Shown here in pieces: positions 17,000 through 24,745 of a stretch of 64,000 nt of DNA. Within the stretch, counting starts at the first letter, position 1. Each line of letters starts with the position of its first letter. Where the stretch lies: positions 2,542,001 through 2,606,000 of the forward strand of contig NZ_CP080521.1 in NCBI RefSeq assembly GCF_019468565.1, read 5' to 3'. The notes under the pieces are model-generated. The model saw nothing but the letters and a program-made list of their open reading frames with translations. It searched no databases and was not told where the DNA came from. Origin of the DNA: Pseudonocardia sp. DSM 110487. Its GTDB lineage: Bacteria; Actinomycetota; Actinomycetes; Mycobacteriales; Pseudonocardiaceae. Position numbers and translations under genes: made by a program.

Positions 17000-18262
17000 G
17001 TGACGACCACCGCCCCTGCTCGCTCCTTCCTCACCCCCGCGCCCACCTGCGCGGCCCCGCCCGTCCCCGATCCCGCCGCGCCGGGGCAGTGGCGCCCGCT
17101 CGCCTCGATCGGTGTGCTCGGCGCCGCGCTCATCACGTACGTCGGGCTGGCGCACGGCGCCCGGCAGGCCGTCCTGCTCGCGCTCGGCGTCGGGCTCGGT
17201 GTCGCCCTCTTCCACTCGCGTTTCGGCTTCACCTCGGCATGGCGCCAGCTCGTGGCCGTCGGCAACGGGGCGGGCCTGCGCGCGCACGCCGTGTTGCTCG
17301 GCACGACGGCCACGCTGTTCGCGCTGGTCATCGGCACGGGCACCGGACTGTTCGGCTCGGAGCCCGCGCCGTCGGCAGGGTCGCTCGGGGTGGGACTCGT
17401 GCTCGGCGCGTTCCTCTTCGGGATCGGGATGCAGCTCGGCGGGGCGTGCGCATCCGGCACGCTGTTCGCGGTCGGGTCCGGGCAGGGCACCGTCGTGCTC
17501 ACGCTCTTCGGTTTCATCGCGGGCTCGGTGCTCTACACATGGGCCTACCCGCTGGTCGCCGACCTGCCTGCGTTGCCGGCCGTCGTGCTGTCCGAGCACA
17601 TCGGCTGGTTCGGGTCGTGGGCCGTCACGATCGTGGCGCTGCTGGCCGTCGTCGCGATCAGCCGGGCCGTGCAGGCCCGCCGCAACCCGCCGCCCACCGG
17701 CGTGCCACCCACGGCGCGCGGCGTGGCCCGGATCCTGCGTGGTTCGTGGCCGATGTGGGTCGGCGCGGTGACGCTCGCCGTGCTCGGGGCCGGCGTGCTC
17801 GTGGTCTCGGGCGGCGCGTGGGGGATCACGAGCGCGTTCGCGCTGTGGGGTGCCAAGGCGTTGCAGGCGATCGGCCTGCACCCCGAGACGTGGGCCTACT
17901 GGCAGCAGCCCGCGCAGGCCAAGTCACTCGCCGGCCCGGTGCTCGCCGACAAGACCTCGCTCACCGACATCGGGATCATGATCGGCGCGGCAGTCGCGGC
18001 CACCGCCGGTGGCGCCTGGGTGATGCACCGCTCCATCCCGTGGCGCACGGCGCTGGCCGCCGTGATCGGCGGGATCGTCATGGGGATCGGCGCCCGGCTG
18101 GCGAGCGGCTGCAACATCGGCGCCTACCTGGCCGGCATCGCGTCGGGCAGCCTGTCCGGCTGGATCTGGGGCCTGGCGGCGCTGGCCGGCACGTGGGTGG
18201 GCCTGCGTGCAAGGCCCCTCTTCGGCCTGGCGAACCCGAAGCCGTCCGACTCGGTCTGCTGA
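17000..18262 (+). CDS. YeeE/YedE family sulfur transporter
   Basis: A 420-residue polytopic membrane protein with about ten helices in two similar halves. Each half carries the Cys-containing pore motif of the family: IGMQLGGACASGTLFAVGSG and IGARLASGCNIGAYLAGIAS. In the thiosulfate transporter TsuA these Cys residues pass the thiosulfate sulfur through the membrane. The N-terminal about 30 residues are a Pro/Ala-rich cytosolic leader. Start GTG 17000 follows GAGG. The upstream Cys leader peptide supports a role in sulfur-compound uptake under cysteine control. A strong hairpin follows the gene. Confidence 0.9.
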   Translation: MTTTAPARSFLTPAPTCAAPPVPDPAAPGQWRPLASIGVLGAALITYVGLAHGARQAVLLALGVGLGVALFHSRFGFTSAWRQLVAVGNGAGLRAHAVLLGTTATLFALVIGTGTGLFGSEPAPSAGSLGVGLVLGAFLFGIGMQLGGACASGTLFAVGSGQGTVVLTLFGFIAGSVLYTWAYPLVADLPALPAVVLSEHIGWFGSWAVTIVALLAVVAISRAVQARRNPPPTGVPPTARGVARILRGSWPMWVGAVTLAVLGAGVLVVSGGAWGITSAFALWGAKALQAIGLHPETWAYWQQPAQAKSLAGPVLADKTSLTDIGIMIGAAVAATAGGAWVMHRSIPWRTALAAVIGGIVMGIGARLASGCNIGAYLAGIASGSLSGWIWGLAALAGTWVGLRARPLFGLANPKPSDSVC

Positions 18263-18319
18263 TTCCGACGAACGGCGCGTTCGTCGGAACCTATCCGACA
18301 AACGCGCCGCTCGTCGGAA
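18263..18319. repeat. Dispersed double-palindrome repeat, copy 1
   Basis: 18263-18289 is an 11-bp perfect inverted repeat (arms TTCCGACGAAC/GTTCGTCGGAA, spacer GGCGC). 18294-18319 is a second, slightly degenerate copy in inverted orientation. The same arrangement recurs at 26562-26617. It lies just after the YedE stop, before the convergent MFS stop, and may act as a bidirectional terminator. Confidence 0.8.
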
Positions 18320-18321
18320 CG

Positions 18322-19941
18322 TCAGTGGGCGACGGGGCGGTCTGCGCCGTCTGAGGGCTTGCCGGAGCGTAGGAACAGCGCCAGGAACACGCCGACCAGC
18401 GTGAGCGAACCGGCGATGAAGAACCCGCTGCCGTAGGCGGAGGCCTGGACCTGCCCGGCCACCTCCTCGTACAGCGGGAGCACGCCGGTGAGCCCCTGCT
18501 GCTGCACCTCGGTGAGCTGTGGGCTCGATCCGGCTTCCAGCAGGGTGGACCGGTCGGCCATGTACTGCGCGCTGTTGTCCTGGACGAGCGCGGTCATCAT
18601 GGCGAGGCCGAGCGCCGCGCTCACGCGCTGTACCAGGGTGTTGAACGCGCTGCCGCTGTCGGCGACCTCGGGCGGGAGGACCGAAAGGCCGCCGGTCATG
18701 ATCGGCATCATCCCCAGTGCCATCCCGGTGGCCATGACGACCATCCCGAGGATGAGCTCGCCGCGGGTGATGTCGACGTTGATCCGGGACAGCAGCAGGA
18801 TCCCGGTCCCGACCAGCGCCAGCCCGACGACGGCGGGTATCCGAGCGCCGATCTTGTCGTACAGCACCCCTGCGAACGGCATGAGCAGCATCATCGCGAG
18901 CGCCTGCGGCAGCAGGGTTATGCCGGTGTTCAACGGTGTCCAGCCCTGCGCGTCCTGCAGGAAGGACGGCACGTAGAACAGCACCGCGAACAGGCCGATC
19001 GACATCGCGCTGATCAGCATGAGCGAGTTGACGAACGGCCAGTACTTGAAGATCCGCACGTCGAGCACGGGGTGTTCGACGTGCAGCTCGACCACGATGA
19101 AGAGCGCCATGAACACGGCCGCGGCGATGAACAGCATCACGGTGCGGTAGTCGGTCCAGCCCCAATTGTCGCCCTCCTCGAGCGCCAGCAGCAGGGAGAA
19201 CAGGCTGGCGGCGATGCAGAGGAACCCAATGAAGTCGAAGGGCTTGCTCTTCTCGGCCGGGAACTTCGTCAGCCAGAGGGCGGCCGCGATCGCGCCGAGG
19301 ATGCCGACCGGCACGTTGATCAGGAAGATCATTCGCCAGTTGGTGTGCTCCACGAGGTAGCCGCCGAGCGTGGGCCCGATGCCCGGCGCGACGACGATGC
19401 CCAGCCCGTACATGCCCATGGCGGCGCCGAGCTTCTCCTTGGGCACGATGCGGAACAGGATGGTCATGCAGGTGACGGGGAGGACGCCGCCCGGGATCGC
19501 CTGCAGGATCCGGAACCCGATCAGCCCGCCCAGCCCGGTGGACACGGCGCACAGGAGCGACGCGATCGTGAAGAGCACGATCAGCGCGACGTAGAGGCGC
19601 TTGAGCCCGAACCGCGCACCCAGCCACGCACTGGCGGGCACCATGACGCCCTCGGTGAGGCTGTACGCGGTGCTGATCCACTGGACGCTCTCGATGCTGG
19701 CGCCGAGGTCCCTGCGGATCGACGGGATCGCGACGTTCACGATGCTGAGGTCGAGCACCGACATGAACATGCCCGTGATCAGCACGGCGAGCGGGAGACC
19801 CCACCCCGTCGCGGCGGGAGCGGGCGGCAGCGGATCCCCCACCGGGGTCTTCCGCGGCGGGGCCGGGCGGGAGTCGCCCGCGCGCCGCTCGTCCGCGCCG
19901 GCATCCGCGCGCACGAGCTCGTCGTCCAGCGACTTGGTCAT
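18322..19941 (-). CDS. DHA2 family multidrug MFS efflux transporter
   Basis: A 539-residue drug:proton antiporter of the 14-helix DHA2 (EmrB/QacA) type. After a about 48-residue charged N-terminal tail, motif D1 reads MSVLDLSIVNVAIPSIRRDL; motif A is ARFGLKRLYVALIVLF; motif C-like GIVVAPGIGPTLGGYLVEHT precedes WRMIFLINVPVG. Start ATG 19941. It diverges from a TetR gene 134 bp away, the usual efflux-pump/repressor arrangement. The exported compound is unknown. Confidence 0.92.
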   Translation of the reverse strand: MTKSLDDELVRADAGADERRAGDSRPAPPRKTPVGDPLPPAPAATGWGLPLAVLITGMFMSVLDLSIVNVAIPSIRRDLGASIESVQWISTAYSLTEGVMVPASAWLGARFGLKRLYVALIVLFTIASLLCAVSTGLGGLIGFRILQAIPGGVLPVTCMTILFRIVPKEKLGAAMGMYGLGIVVAPGIGPTLGGYLVEHTNWRMIFLINVPVGILGAIAAALWLTKFPAEKSKPFDFIGFLCIAASLFSLLLALEEGDNWGWTDYRTVMLFIAAAVFMALFIVVELHVEHPVLDVRIFKYWPFVNSLMLISAMSIGLFAVLFYVPSFLQDAQGWTPLNTGITLLPQALAMMLLMPFAGVLYDKIGARIPAVVGLALVGTGILLLSRINVDITRGELILGMVVMATGMALGMMPIMTGGLSVLPPEVADSGSAFNTLVQRVSAALGLAMMTALVQDNSAQYMADRSTLLEAGSSPQLTEVQQQGLTGVLPLYEEVAGQVQASAYGSGFFIAGSLTLVGVFLALFLRSGKPSDGADRPVAH

Positions 19942-20064
19942 GAACTTGCCCCTCGATACCGGAGGTGTTGCCGCGCGACACTGCCCGACAGATGCGGGGG
20001 TCATTCCCCGGTGAACTGCGGACACTGTACCCGCAGAATCGGAGGGGCTGCCACGCTTTGTTGA

Positions 20065-20070
20065 TATAAT
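20065..20070 (+). promoter_or_regulatory. -10 element before tetR
   Basis: TATAAT at 20065-20070 is a consensus -10. Transcription starting about seven bases later would begin at the ATGATG at 20076-20081, so the TetR message is probably leaderless. No good -35 is seen. Confidence 0.55.
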
Positions 20071-20075
20071 CACGG

Positions 20076-21041
20076 ATGATGTCTGCTCCCTCCGGCGCCC
20101 GCCCGGGCCTGCGCAGCGACGCCCGGCGCAACCGCCGTCGCCTGCTCGAATCCGCCCGCGAGGTGATGCGCGAGCAGGGCCTCGATGCCTCGCTCGGGGA
20201 GATCGCGCGCCGCGCCGGTGTGGGCAACGCCACTCTGTACCGGCACTTCCCGACGCGGGAGGCGCTGTGCGAGGCGGTCTTCGCGGAGTACGGCAGCGAG
20301 CTGGAGCGGATCCGTGAGCGGGTGCTGCGGATCCCCGACCCGTGGGACGCGCTGACGAGCTGGCTCGAGGAGAGCTGTACCGCGTTCGCCACCGACCAGG
20401 CGTTCGCGGACCTGGTCATGCGCGGGATGCCGCAGTCGCCCGCGCTCAACGACCTGTGCATGCGCGCGATCGGATTCGCCGAGACCCTCTTCCGCGACGC
20501 GCAACGCCGGGGTGCGATCCGCTCGGACGTCGAGCTGACCGACCTGATGGTCATCATGTACTCGTTGCAGCAGATGGTCGCCGCCACGGCACAGGTGGCT
20601 CCCGACGCGTGGCGGCGCCATCTGGCCATCACCCTCGACGGACTCCGCCCGCGCGCGGGCGCTGTCCTGCCGCCCGCCGCGATCACGTTCGAGCAGCTCC
20701 TCGCGCTCGGGGAGTGTCCGCAGCCGCGCCGCCCCATCGAGCACGTCTTCGATGCCGAGCCCCGTCTCCCGGTTGGCGAGGGTGAGCGCGGCCCTGCGAT
20801 CAGCGACGAGCTGTGGGAGCTCATCGAGCCAGAACTCCCGTCGAGCGCAGGGCGCAGGGGACGGCCGTCGCGGGACCACCGCCAGACCCTCGAGGCCATC
20901 CTCTGGCGTTACCGCACGGGGTGCCCGTGGCGGGACCTGCCCGCCGAGTTCGGCCCGTGGCAGACGTTGTGGAAGCGCCACCACCGCTGGTCCGCCGACG
21001 GCGTGTACCAGCGGATGCTGGAGCGGCTAGTCCAGAGCTGA
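20076..21041 (+). CDS. TetR-family regulator fused in frame to a transposase N-terminal fragment
   Basis: A 321-residue hybrid ORF. Residues about 12-70 are a TetR DNA-binding domain (ARRNRRRLLESAREVMREQG, IARRAGVGNATLYRHFPTRE). Residues about 75-215 are the ligand-binding helices. From about residue 240 the frame continues into AISDELWELIEPELPSSAGR, TGCPWRDLPAEFGPWQTLWK and HHRWSADGVYQRMLERL, the DUF4096-type N-terminus of IS5-family transposases, then stops at 21041. The TetR part is full length, so repressor function may persist with an about 80-residue foreign tail. It probably controls the divergent DHA2 pump. Confidence 0.85.
   Translation: MMSAPSGARPGLRSDARRNRRRLLESAREVMREQGLDASLGEIARRAGVGNATLYRHFPTREALCEAVFAEYGSELERIRERVLRIPDPWDALTSWLEESCTAFATDQAFADLVMRGMPQSPALNDLCMRAIGFAETLFRDAQRRGAIRSDVELTDLMVIMYSLQQMVAATAQVAPDAWRRHLAITLDGLRPRAGAVLPPAAITFEQLLALGECPQPRRPIEHVFDAEPRLPVGEGERGPAISDELWELIEPELPSSAGRRGRPSRDHRQTLEAILWRYRTGCPWRDLPAEFGPWQTLWKRHHRWSADGVYQRMLERLVQS
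20785..21041 (+). pseudogene. IS5-family transposase N-terminal fragment
   Basis: Encodes the helix-turn-helix DUF4096 region only (ISDELWELIEPELP, GRPSRDHRQTLEAILWRYRT, CPWRDLPAEFGPW), in frame with and downstream of tetR. The DDE catalytic domain is missing: the fragment ends where the convergent CGNR gene ends. The left limit is approximate, being the point where transposase-like sequence starts. Confidence 0.75.
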
Positions 21042-21596
21042 CCGCCTGGCGTGGTGGCGGCTCGCCTTCGCCCGGTTGCCGCAGCGGCGCATCGAGCACC
21101 ACTGCCGGTTGCGGCCGGGTGAGCGGTCGAGGAACCGCAGCCCGCACCGCTCGTGCGCGCAGACCCGCACCTGCTGCGCGACCGCACTGGCGGCGACCAG
21201 CGCGACGGCGTCGGCCGCGATGAGCGCCAGCGCGCGCTCCGCGCCGTCGGCGCCATGAGGAACCTCCGCGTGCACGCGGCCCGCCTCGTCGAGCCGGAGC
21301 CGAGCCGGTGGTGGGACGGCGCGGCGGCCCCACCCGTCGACCAGTGCGACGTCCTCGGGGCGCGGCCGATCGTTGCGGAGCACCCGGTCGAGGGCCTCGC
21401 GCAGCTCGCGCGCCCGCGCCAGCAGCTCGGCGTCCACCTGCGGAGAGCGGTCGACCAGCTCGGCCGCCTGCAGCCACTCCGCGAGGTCGGCCGGCGCGGC
21501 GAGCAGCTCGCGCGGCGTGGCCGACCAGCGCTCCCGCAGGGTGTTGACCAGGTCGAGGCACGGCCGACCCCCGTGCCAGATCCAGTCCTGTCGCAT
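21027..21596 (-). CDS. CGNR zinc finger (ABATE domain) regulator
   Basis: A 189-residue protein. Residues about 1-135 are the ABATE/DUF1470 stress-related domain (WIWHGGRPCLDLVNTLRERW). Residues about 140-185 are the CGNR zinc finger, CAHERCGLRFLD and WCSMRRCGNRAKASRHHARR, with four Cys ligands and the namesake CGNR. Such proteins are thought to be one-component regulators. ATG 21596. It diverges from the dehalogenase-like hydrolase, and the 52-bp gap holds a palindrome, so it probably controls that gene and itself. Confidence 0.9.
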   Translation of the reverse strand: MRQDWIWHGGRPCLDLVNTLRERWSATPRELLAAPADLAEWLQAAELVDRSPQVDAELLARARELREALDRVLRNDRPRPEDVALVDGWGRRAVPPPARLRLDEAGRVHAEVPHGADGAERALALIAADAVALVAASAVAQQVRVCAHERCGLRFLDRSPGRNRQWCSMRRCGNRAKASRHHARRSALD

Positions 21597-21618
21597 CCCG
21601 CCATCCTCCTGCTAGCTT

Positions 21619-21639
21619 CTAACCATCTTAGAGGGTTAG
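21619..21639. promoter_or_regulatory. Palindrome between CGNR gene and hydrolase
   Basis: CTAACC and GGTTAG are separated by ATCTTAGAG, with an inner TCT/AGA pair, giving a 21-bp dyad. It lies in the centre of the 52-bp divergent promoter region, next to the GGAGG before the hydrolase ATG. Likely operator, possibly for the CGNR protein (inference). Confidence 0.5.
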
Positions 21640-21648
21640 GAGGCCGGG

Positions 21649-22539
21649 ATGGGGCAGGTAGCGGTCGTCAACGGGCTGCGGATCCACTACGAGCACGCCG
21701 GCTCGGGTCCGCCGGTCGTGCTGCTACACGGCTGGCCGCAGACTTCGCACTGCTGGCGGCACGTCATCCCGCGCCTCGCGGAGCGGCACACCGTGATCGC
21801 CCCCGACCTGCGCGGATACGGCCTCACCGACAAGCCGGTCGGTGGCTACGACAAGCGCACGATGGCCGTCGACGTGAGCGGGCTCGTCCGGGCCATGGGG
21901 TTCGAGCGGGTCGCCGTGGTCGGGCACGACAGGGGAGCCCGGGTGGCGCACCGGTGGGCGCTCGACCGTCCTGACGAGATCGACCGGCTCGTGCTGCTGG
22001 ACATCGTCCCGACGCGGGCGATGTTCCGCCGTGACATGACCGTGGCCCGCGGCTACTGGCACTGGCTCTTCCACCTGCAGCCCGACCTGCCCGAGGTCCT
22101 GGTCGGCGACCGCGTCGAGGAGTACCTGCGGTGGTTCTTCGAGCGCTGGACGGTCGACCGCTCGGGAGTCGAGGAGGCCGTCGAGCACTACGTCACCGCG
22201 TTCCGCCGGCCGGGCGCGTTGCGCGCCGGGTTCGACGACTACCGGGCCACGTTCCCCGACGACATCCCGCACGACGACGCCGACGCCGAGCGGGGCAACC
22301 GGCTACGGGCGCCGCTGCTGGTGCTGTGGGGCGAGGCAGGCCTGCCGGCGGGTCTGCCCGTGGTGGAGGTCTGGGAGGAGTACGCCGACGACGTCCGGGG
22401 CGAGGTGCTGGCGGGGTGCGGGCACTTCGTGCCAGAGGAGCGGCCCGACCTGCTGGTCGAGCACCTGCTGGCGTTCCTCGGCGGCGGGGTCAGTTCGGAG
22501 CGCAGACCGTCCAGCGGTCTCGTTCCCGGCGCAGGCTGA
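21649..22539 (+). CDS. Haloacetate (fluoroacetate) dehalogenase-like alpha/beta hydrolase
   Basis: A 296-residue alpha/beta hydrolase. The nucleophile elbow is VVGHDRGARVAHR with Asp94 in place of Ser; the acid is Asp118 (LLDIVPT) and the base His259 (GCGHFVPEE). In characterised fluoroacetate dehalogenases two Arg residues in the HDRGAR motif bind the carboxylate, and a His-Trp pair plus a Tyr bind the halide. Here the matching residues are Arg95, Arg98, His138, Trp139 (YWHW) and Tyr198. Epoxide hydrolases share the Asp nucleophile but not this set. Start ATG 21649 is just after GGAGG. Divergent from the CGNR regulator. The last about 16 residues extend past the usual end and overlap the convergent gene. 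Confidence 0.87.
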   Translation: MGQVAVVNGLRIHYEHAGSGPPVVLLHGWPQTSHCWRHVIPRLAERHTVIAPDLRGYGLTDKPVGGYDKRTMAVDVSGLVRAMGFERVAVVGHDRGARVAHRWALDRPDEIDRLVLLDIVPTRAMFRRDMTVARGYWHWLFHLQPDLPEVLVGDRVEEYLRWFFERWTVDRSGVEEAVEHYVTAFRRPGALRAGFDDYRATFPDDIPHDDADAERGNRLRAPLLVLWGEAGLPAGLPVVEVWEEYADDVRGEVLAGCGHFVPEERPDLLVEHLLAFLGGGVSSERRPSSGLVPGAG

Positions 22540-22921
22540 GCGTTCCCGGTTCCCGTCCGGGTGTGGTGATGAGCGCCGTGGCGCTCTGCCCGTCGGGCGT
22601 GATCCGGACGTCGGTGACGTCGAATTCGGGCACCGCGGCGTCGACCGGTTGGGCAGCCGGGTCGTAGTCGTCGTCCTCGGTGATCCCGGTGGCTTCCTCC
22701 GTGCAGAGCAGATCGAGCAACACCGGATAGTCCTGCCGTTCGACCGAGGTGGCGAAGTCGGTGACGACACGGCGGATCTGGGCCTCGTCGGTGTTGCCGA
22801 GCCCGAGGTATACCCCGCCACCTGCGACGGCGATGAGCAGCACGGCAGCGGCGGCGACCATGCGGTTGCGCAGTCTCGATGGTGCCTGCTGTGCGATTTC
22901 CCGCCATGGCTGGGTGGTCAT
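22490..22921 (-). CDS. Membrane-anchored hypothetical protein of the HNH-toxin cassette
   Basis: A 143-residue protein with a cytosolic N-terminus (WREIAQQAPSRLRNR), one membrane helix (about 21-42, MVAAAAVLLIAVAGGGVYLG) and an external domain (about 45-143) of NTF2/DUF4878-like character: EAQIRRVVTDFATSVERQDY, VTDVRITPDGQSATALITTP, ending RWTVCAPN. Two Cys residues could pair outside. Its ATG overlaps the upstream stop as ATGA, coupling it to the presumed partner gene. Role unknown; position suggests it belongs to the secreted nuclease unit. Its 3' end overlaps the convergent hydrolase by 50 bp. Confidence 0.7.
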   Translation of the reverse strand: MTTQPWREIAQQAPSRLRNRMVAAAAVLLIAVAGGGVYLGLGNTDEAQIRRVVTDFATSVERQDYPVLLDLLCTEEATGITEDDDYDPAAQPVDAAVPEFDVTDVRITPDGQSATALITTPGREPGTLSLRRERDRWTVCAPN

Positions 22922-23613
22922 CCGAGATCGAACCTTTCCGCCATGAGCTGGTCGAGCTCGCGCCCGATGTCGGCCTTGACATCGATGTCGCCCTCGTAGA
23001 CGAGCGCGACGCTTCCCTGTGGGAGTTCCGGCGATACGCAGTAGTGCAGCAGGCCGCTGTCCCGGGTGACGAACATCAGCTCGGTGGACGGGATGCGGCC
23101 GTCGTCGTCCCAGCCGGGGATCGGGCCGTCGAACCCGGCCCACGCGGCATAGGTGAGCATTCCGGCGGGGCGCGTGAGCCCGTAGGACTCTCCGTCGGGA
23201 GCGGTGAATCCGGCGTGCACGTCGACGAGGAACGTGCGCAGCGGTTCCGGAAGCGTCTCCCAGAAGACGGGACGGGACGCGCCGAAGCTCGCCGGATCCC
23301 ACCCGATCCACGTGATCTGCTCACCGGTACGGGCCGCCGCGATGTAGGCGAGCGCCCAGTCGCCGCGCAACCGGCACACCCGCACGTCGATGAGGTTGTC
23401 GGTCAGGCCCCCGCCGAATGCCGGCACAGCGGCGAGGAATTCCGGGTTCCACAACGTCAACGCCGCCTCACGGCGATCCGCGTCCTGAGCTGCTTCCGCG
23501 ATCGGTCGCCATGCGGGCGGCAGCTGCGCCAGCCCGGTGGTGCCGGGCGCGGGGAATTCGACCGGGCCGTCCCCGGCATCGGCCACGATCTTGTCGAGGT
23601 CGGGCTCGCTCAT
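22918..23613 (-). CDS. Hypothetical protein, possible immunity partner of the HNH protein
   Basis: A 231-residue soluble, acidic protein without signal or membrane segment. It is rich in aromatic residues: LTLWNPEFLAAVPAFGGGLT, VCRLRGDWALAYIAAARTGE, FVTRDSGLLHYCVSPEL. I do not recognise a named domain; the overall look (acidic, aromatic, encoded right after a nuclease-like exported protein, 8 bp apart) fits an immunity protein, but that is inference from context. Its stop overlaps the following gene. ATG 23613 is the only sensible start. Confidence 0.65.
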   Translation of the reverse strand: MSEPDLDKIVADAGDGPVEFPAPGTTGLAQLPPAWRPIAEAAQDADRREAALTLWNPEFLAAVPAFGGGLTDNLIDVRVCRLRGDWALAYIAAARTGEQITWIGWDPASFGASRPVFWETLPEPLRTFLVDVHAGFTAPDGESYGLTRPAGMLTYAAWAGFDGPIPGWDDDGRIPSTELMFVTRDSGLLHYCVSPELPQGSVALVYEGDIDVKADIGRELDQLMAERFDLG

Positions 23614-23621
23614 ATCGCCTC

Positions 23622-24650
23622 CTAACGTTCTCCCTGGCTGTACACCAGGAAGGTGATGAGATCCCGCAGCTGAGCCCGCACCTCGTCCTCCAGCGCCCGC
23701 TGGTCGCGCTTCCATTGCGCGTCGGCCCATGGGATGTCGGCGGCGCTGCGGGAACTCTTCGCGACGTTGGCCCGTCCGGACAACCACTGCAGGTTCAGCG
23801 GCGCGTTGGCGACCGCGTACATGTTGTCCGGGCTCAGCAGGGTGAAGCCAGGCGTCTGCACCAGCTCGGCCAGCGAGATGATGTGGTCGGGCGATGCGTT
23901 GACGCTCCCGGTAGTGCGTCGACCCACGGTTGACCCGGGGTCGGCGGGGTCGGGATCGTCGGCCCGCGGACGCGGCACCCCGCGCAGCCGCACGTCCCCG
24001 ATGTCTCCGGGATTCCTCTTGCGGAGGACGTCGTACATCGGTCTCACCGGCGAGCTCGCGTCGACCTGCCAACGGTCTCCCGGGGCGGGAGCAGGCGGCG
24101 GCATCCAGCCGGGACGCACGTTCCGCTTGGCCTCGTCGAGCTGCCGGCGGACGTTGTCGGGGGCGGTGGTCTGCACCGGCGGTCCGTCGGGTCCCGCACC
24201 GGCGAGTGCCGCGAGCGCCCGGGTGCGTGCGGCGTTCTGCAGGCAGATCTCGAGGTTTGCGACCGCGGTCTGCTGGGCCGAGTTCAGCTGTCCGGCTTCG
24301 GCGTCGTATGCCGCGGCCTGGGCAGCCTGCGCGGGCAGCCGGAACAGGTGCGGCCGCGCGTTGTGGGCATCGATCCGCTGCTTGACCGCGAGCAGTGCCG
24401 CGTGCTGCGCCTGGCATTCCGGCGGCGGTACGAACTCCGGCGGAGGCGGTTGGTTCGGCGCCGCACGCGACGGCGGCGCGGCGGTCGCGGCCGGCTCTGC
24501 GGCCGACGCCATCGACGGCACGGGCTGGCCGACGACGAGAAGCGCGGCGGTCAGCAGCGCCGAGACGAGCCCCGCTCGGGGCGGGCCGGTCGTGGCGGCG
24601 ATCTCGGTCGCCCCTGCCGGCGGCTTGCGGCGGCGTCGGCCGATCAGCAT
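23622..24650 (-). CDS. Exported protein with C-terminal HNH-type nuclease domain (candidate toxin)
   Basis: A 342-residue protein. Residues about 25-50 form a signal peptide or anchor; 51-75 are Ala/Pro-rich; 76-200 form a helical stalk with Cys79 and Cys136. The C-terminal about 100 residues resemble the His-Me (HNH/EndoVII-like) nuclease domains of polymorphic toxins: SPDHIISLAELVQTPGFTLL with Asp255-His256, then AVANAPLNLQWLSGRANVAK with Asn286 and Asn295. The order exported stalk, C-terminal nuclease, then a small acidic protein is that of a toxin-immunity unit. Catalysis and target (DNA) are inferred. ATG 24650. Confidence 0.72.
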   Translation of the reverse strand: MLIGRRRRKPPAGATEIAATTGPPRAGLVSALLTAALLVVGQPVPSMASAAEPAATAAPPSRAAPNQPPPPEFVPPPECQAQHAALLAVKQRIDAHNARPHLFRLPAQAAQAAAYDAEAGQLNSAQQTAVANLEICLQNAARTRALAALAGAGPDGPPVQTTAPDNVRRQLDEAKRNVRPGWMPPPAPAPGDRWQVDASSPVRPMYDVLRKRNPGDIGDVRLRGVPRPRADDPDPADPGSTVGRRTTGSVNASPDHIISLAELVQTPGFTLLSPDNMYAVANAPLNLQWLSGRANVAKSSRSAADIPWADAQWKRDQRALEDEVRAQLRDLITFLVYSQGER

Positions 24651-24745
24651 GTCGTCCCCCTGGGTCGGCGCCGTGTCTCATCGGCTCTTACGAGCCCCGG
24701 CGGACGCAGGGGGTTGGGGTCGACTTCCGGGAATCCCCGTCAGCT

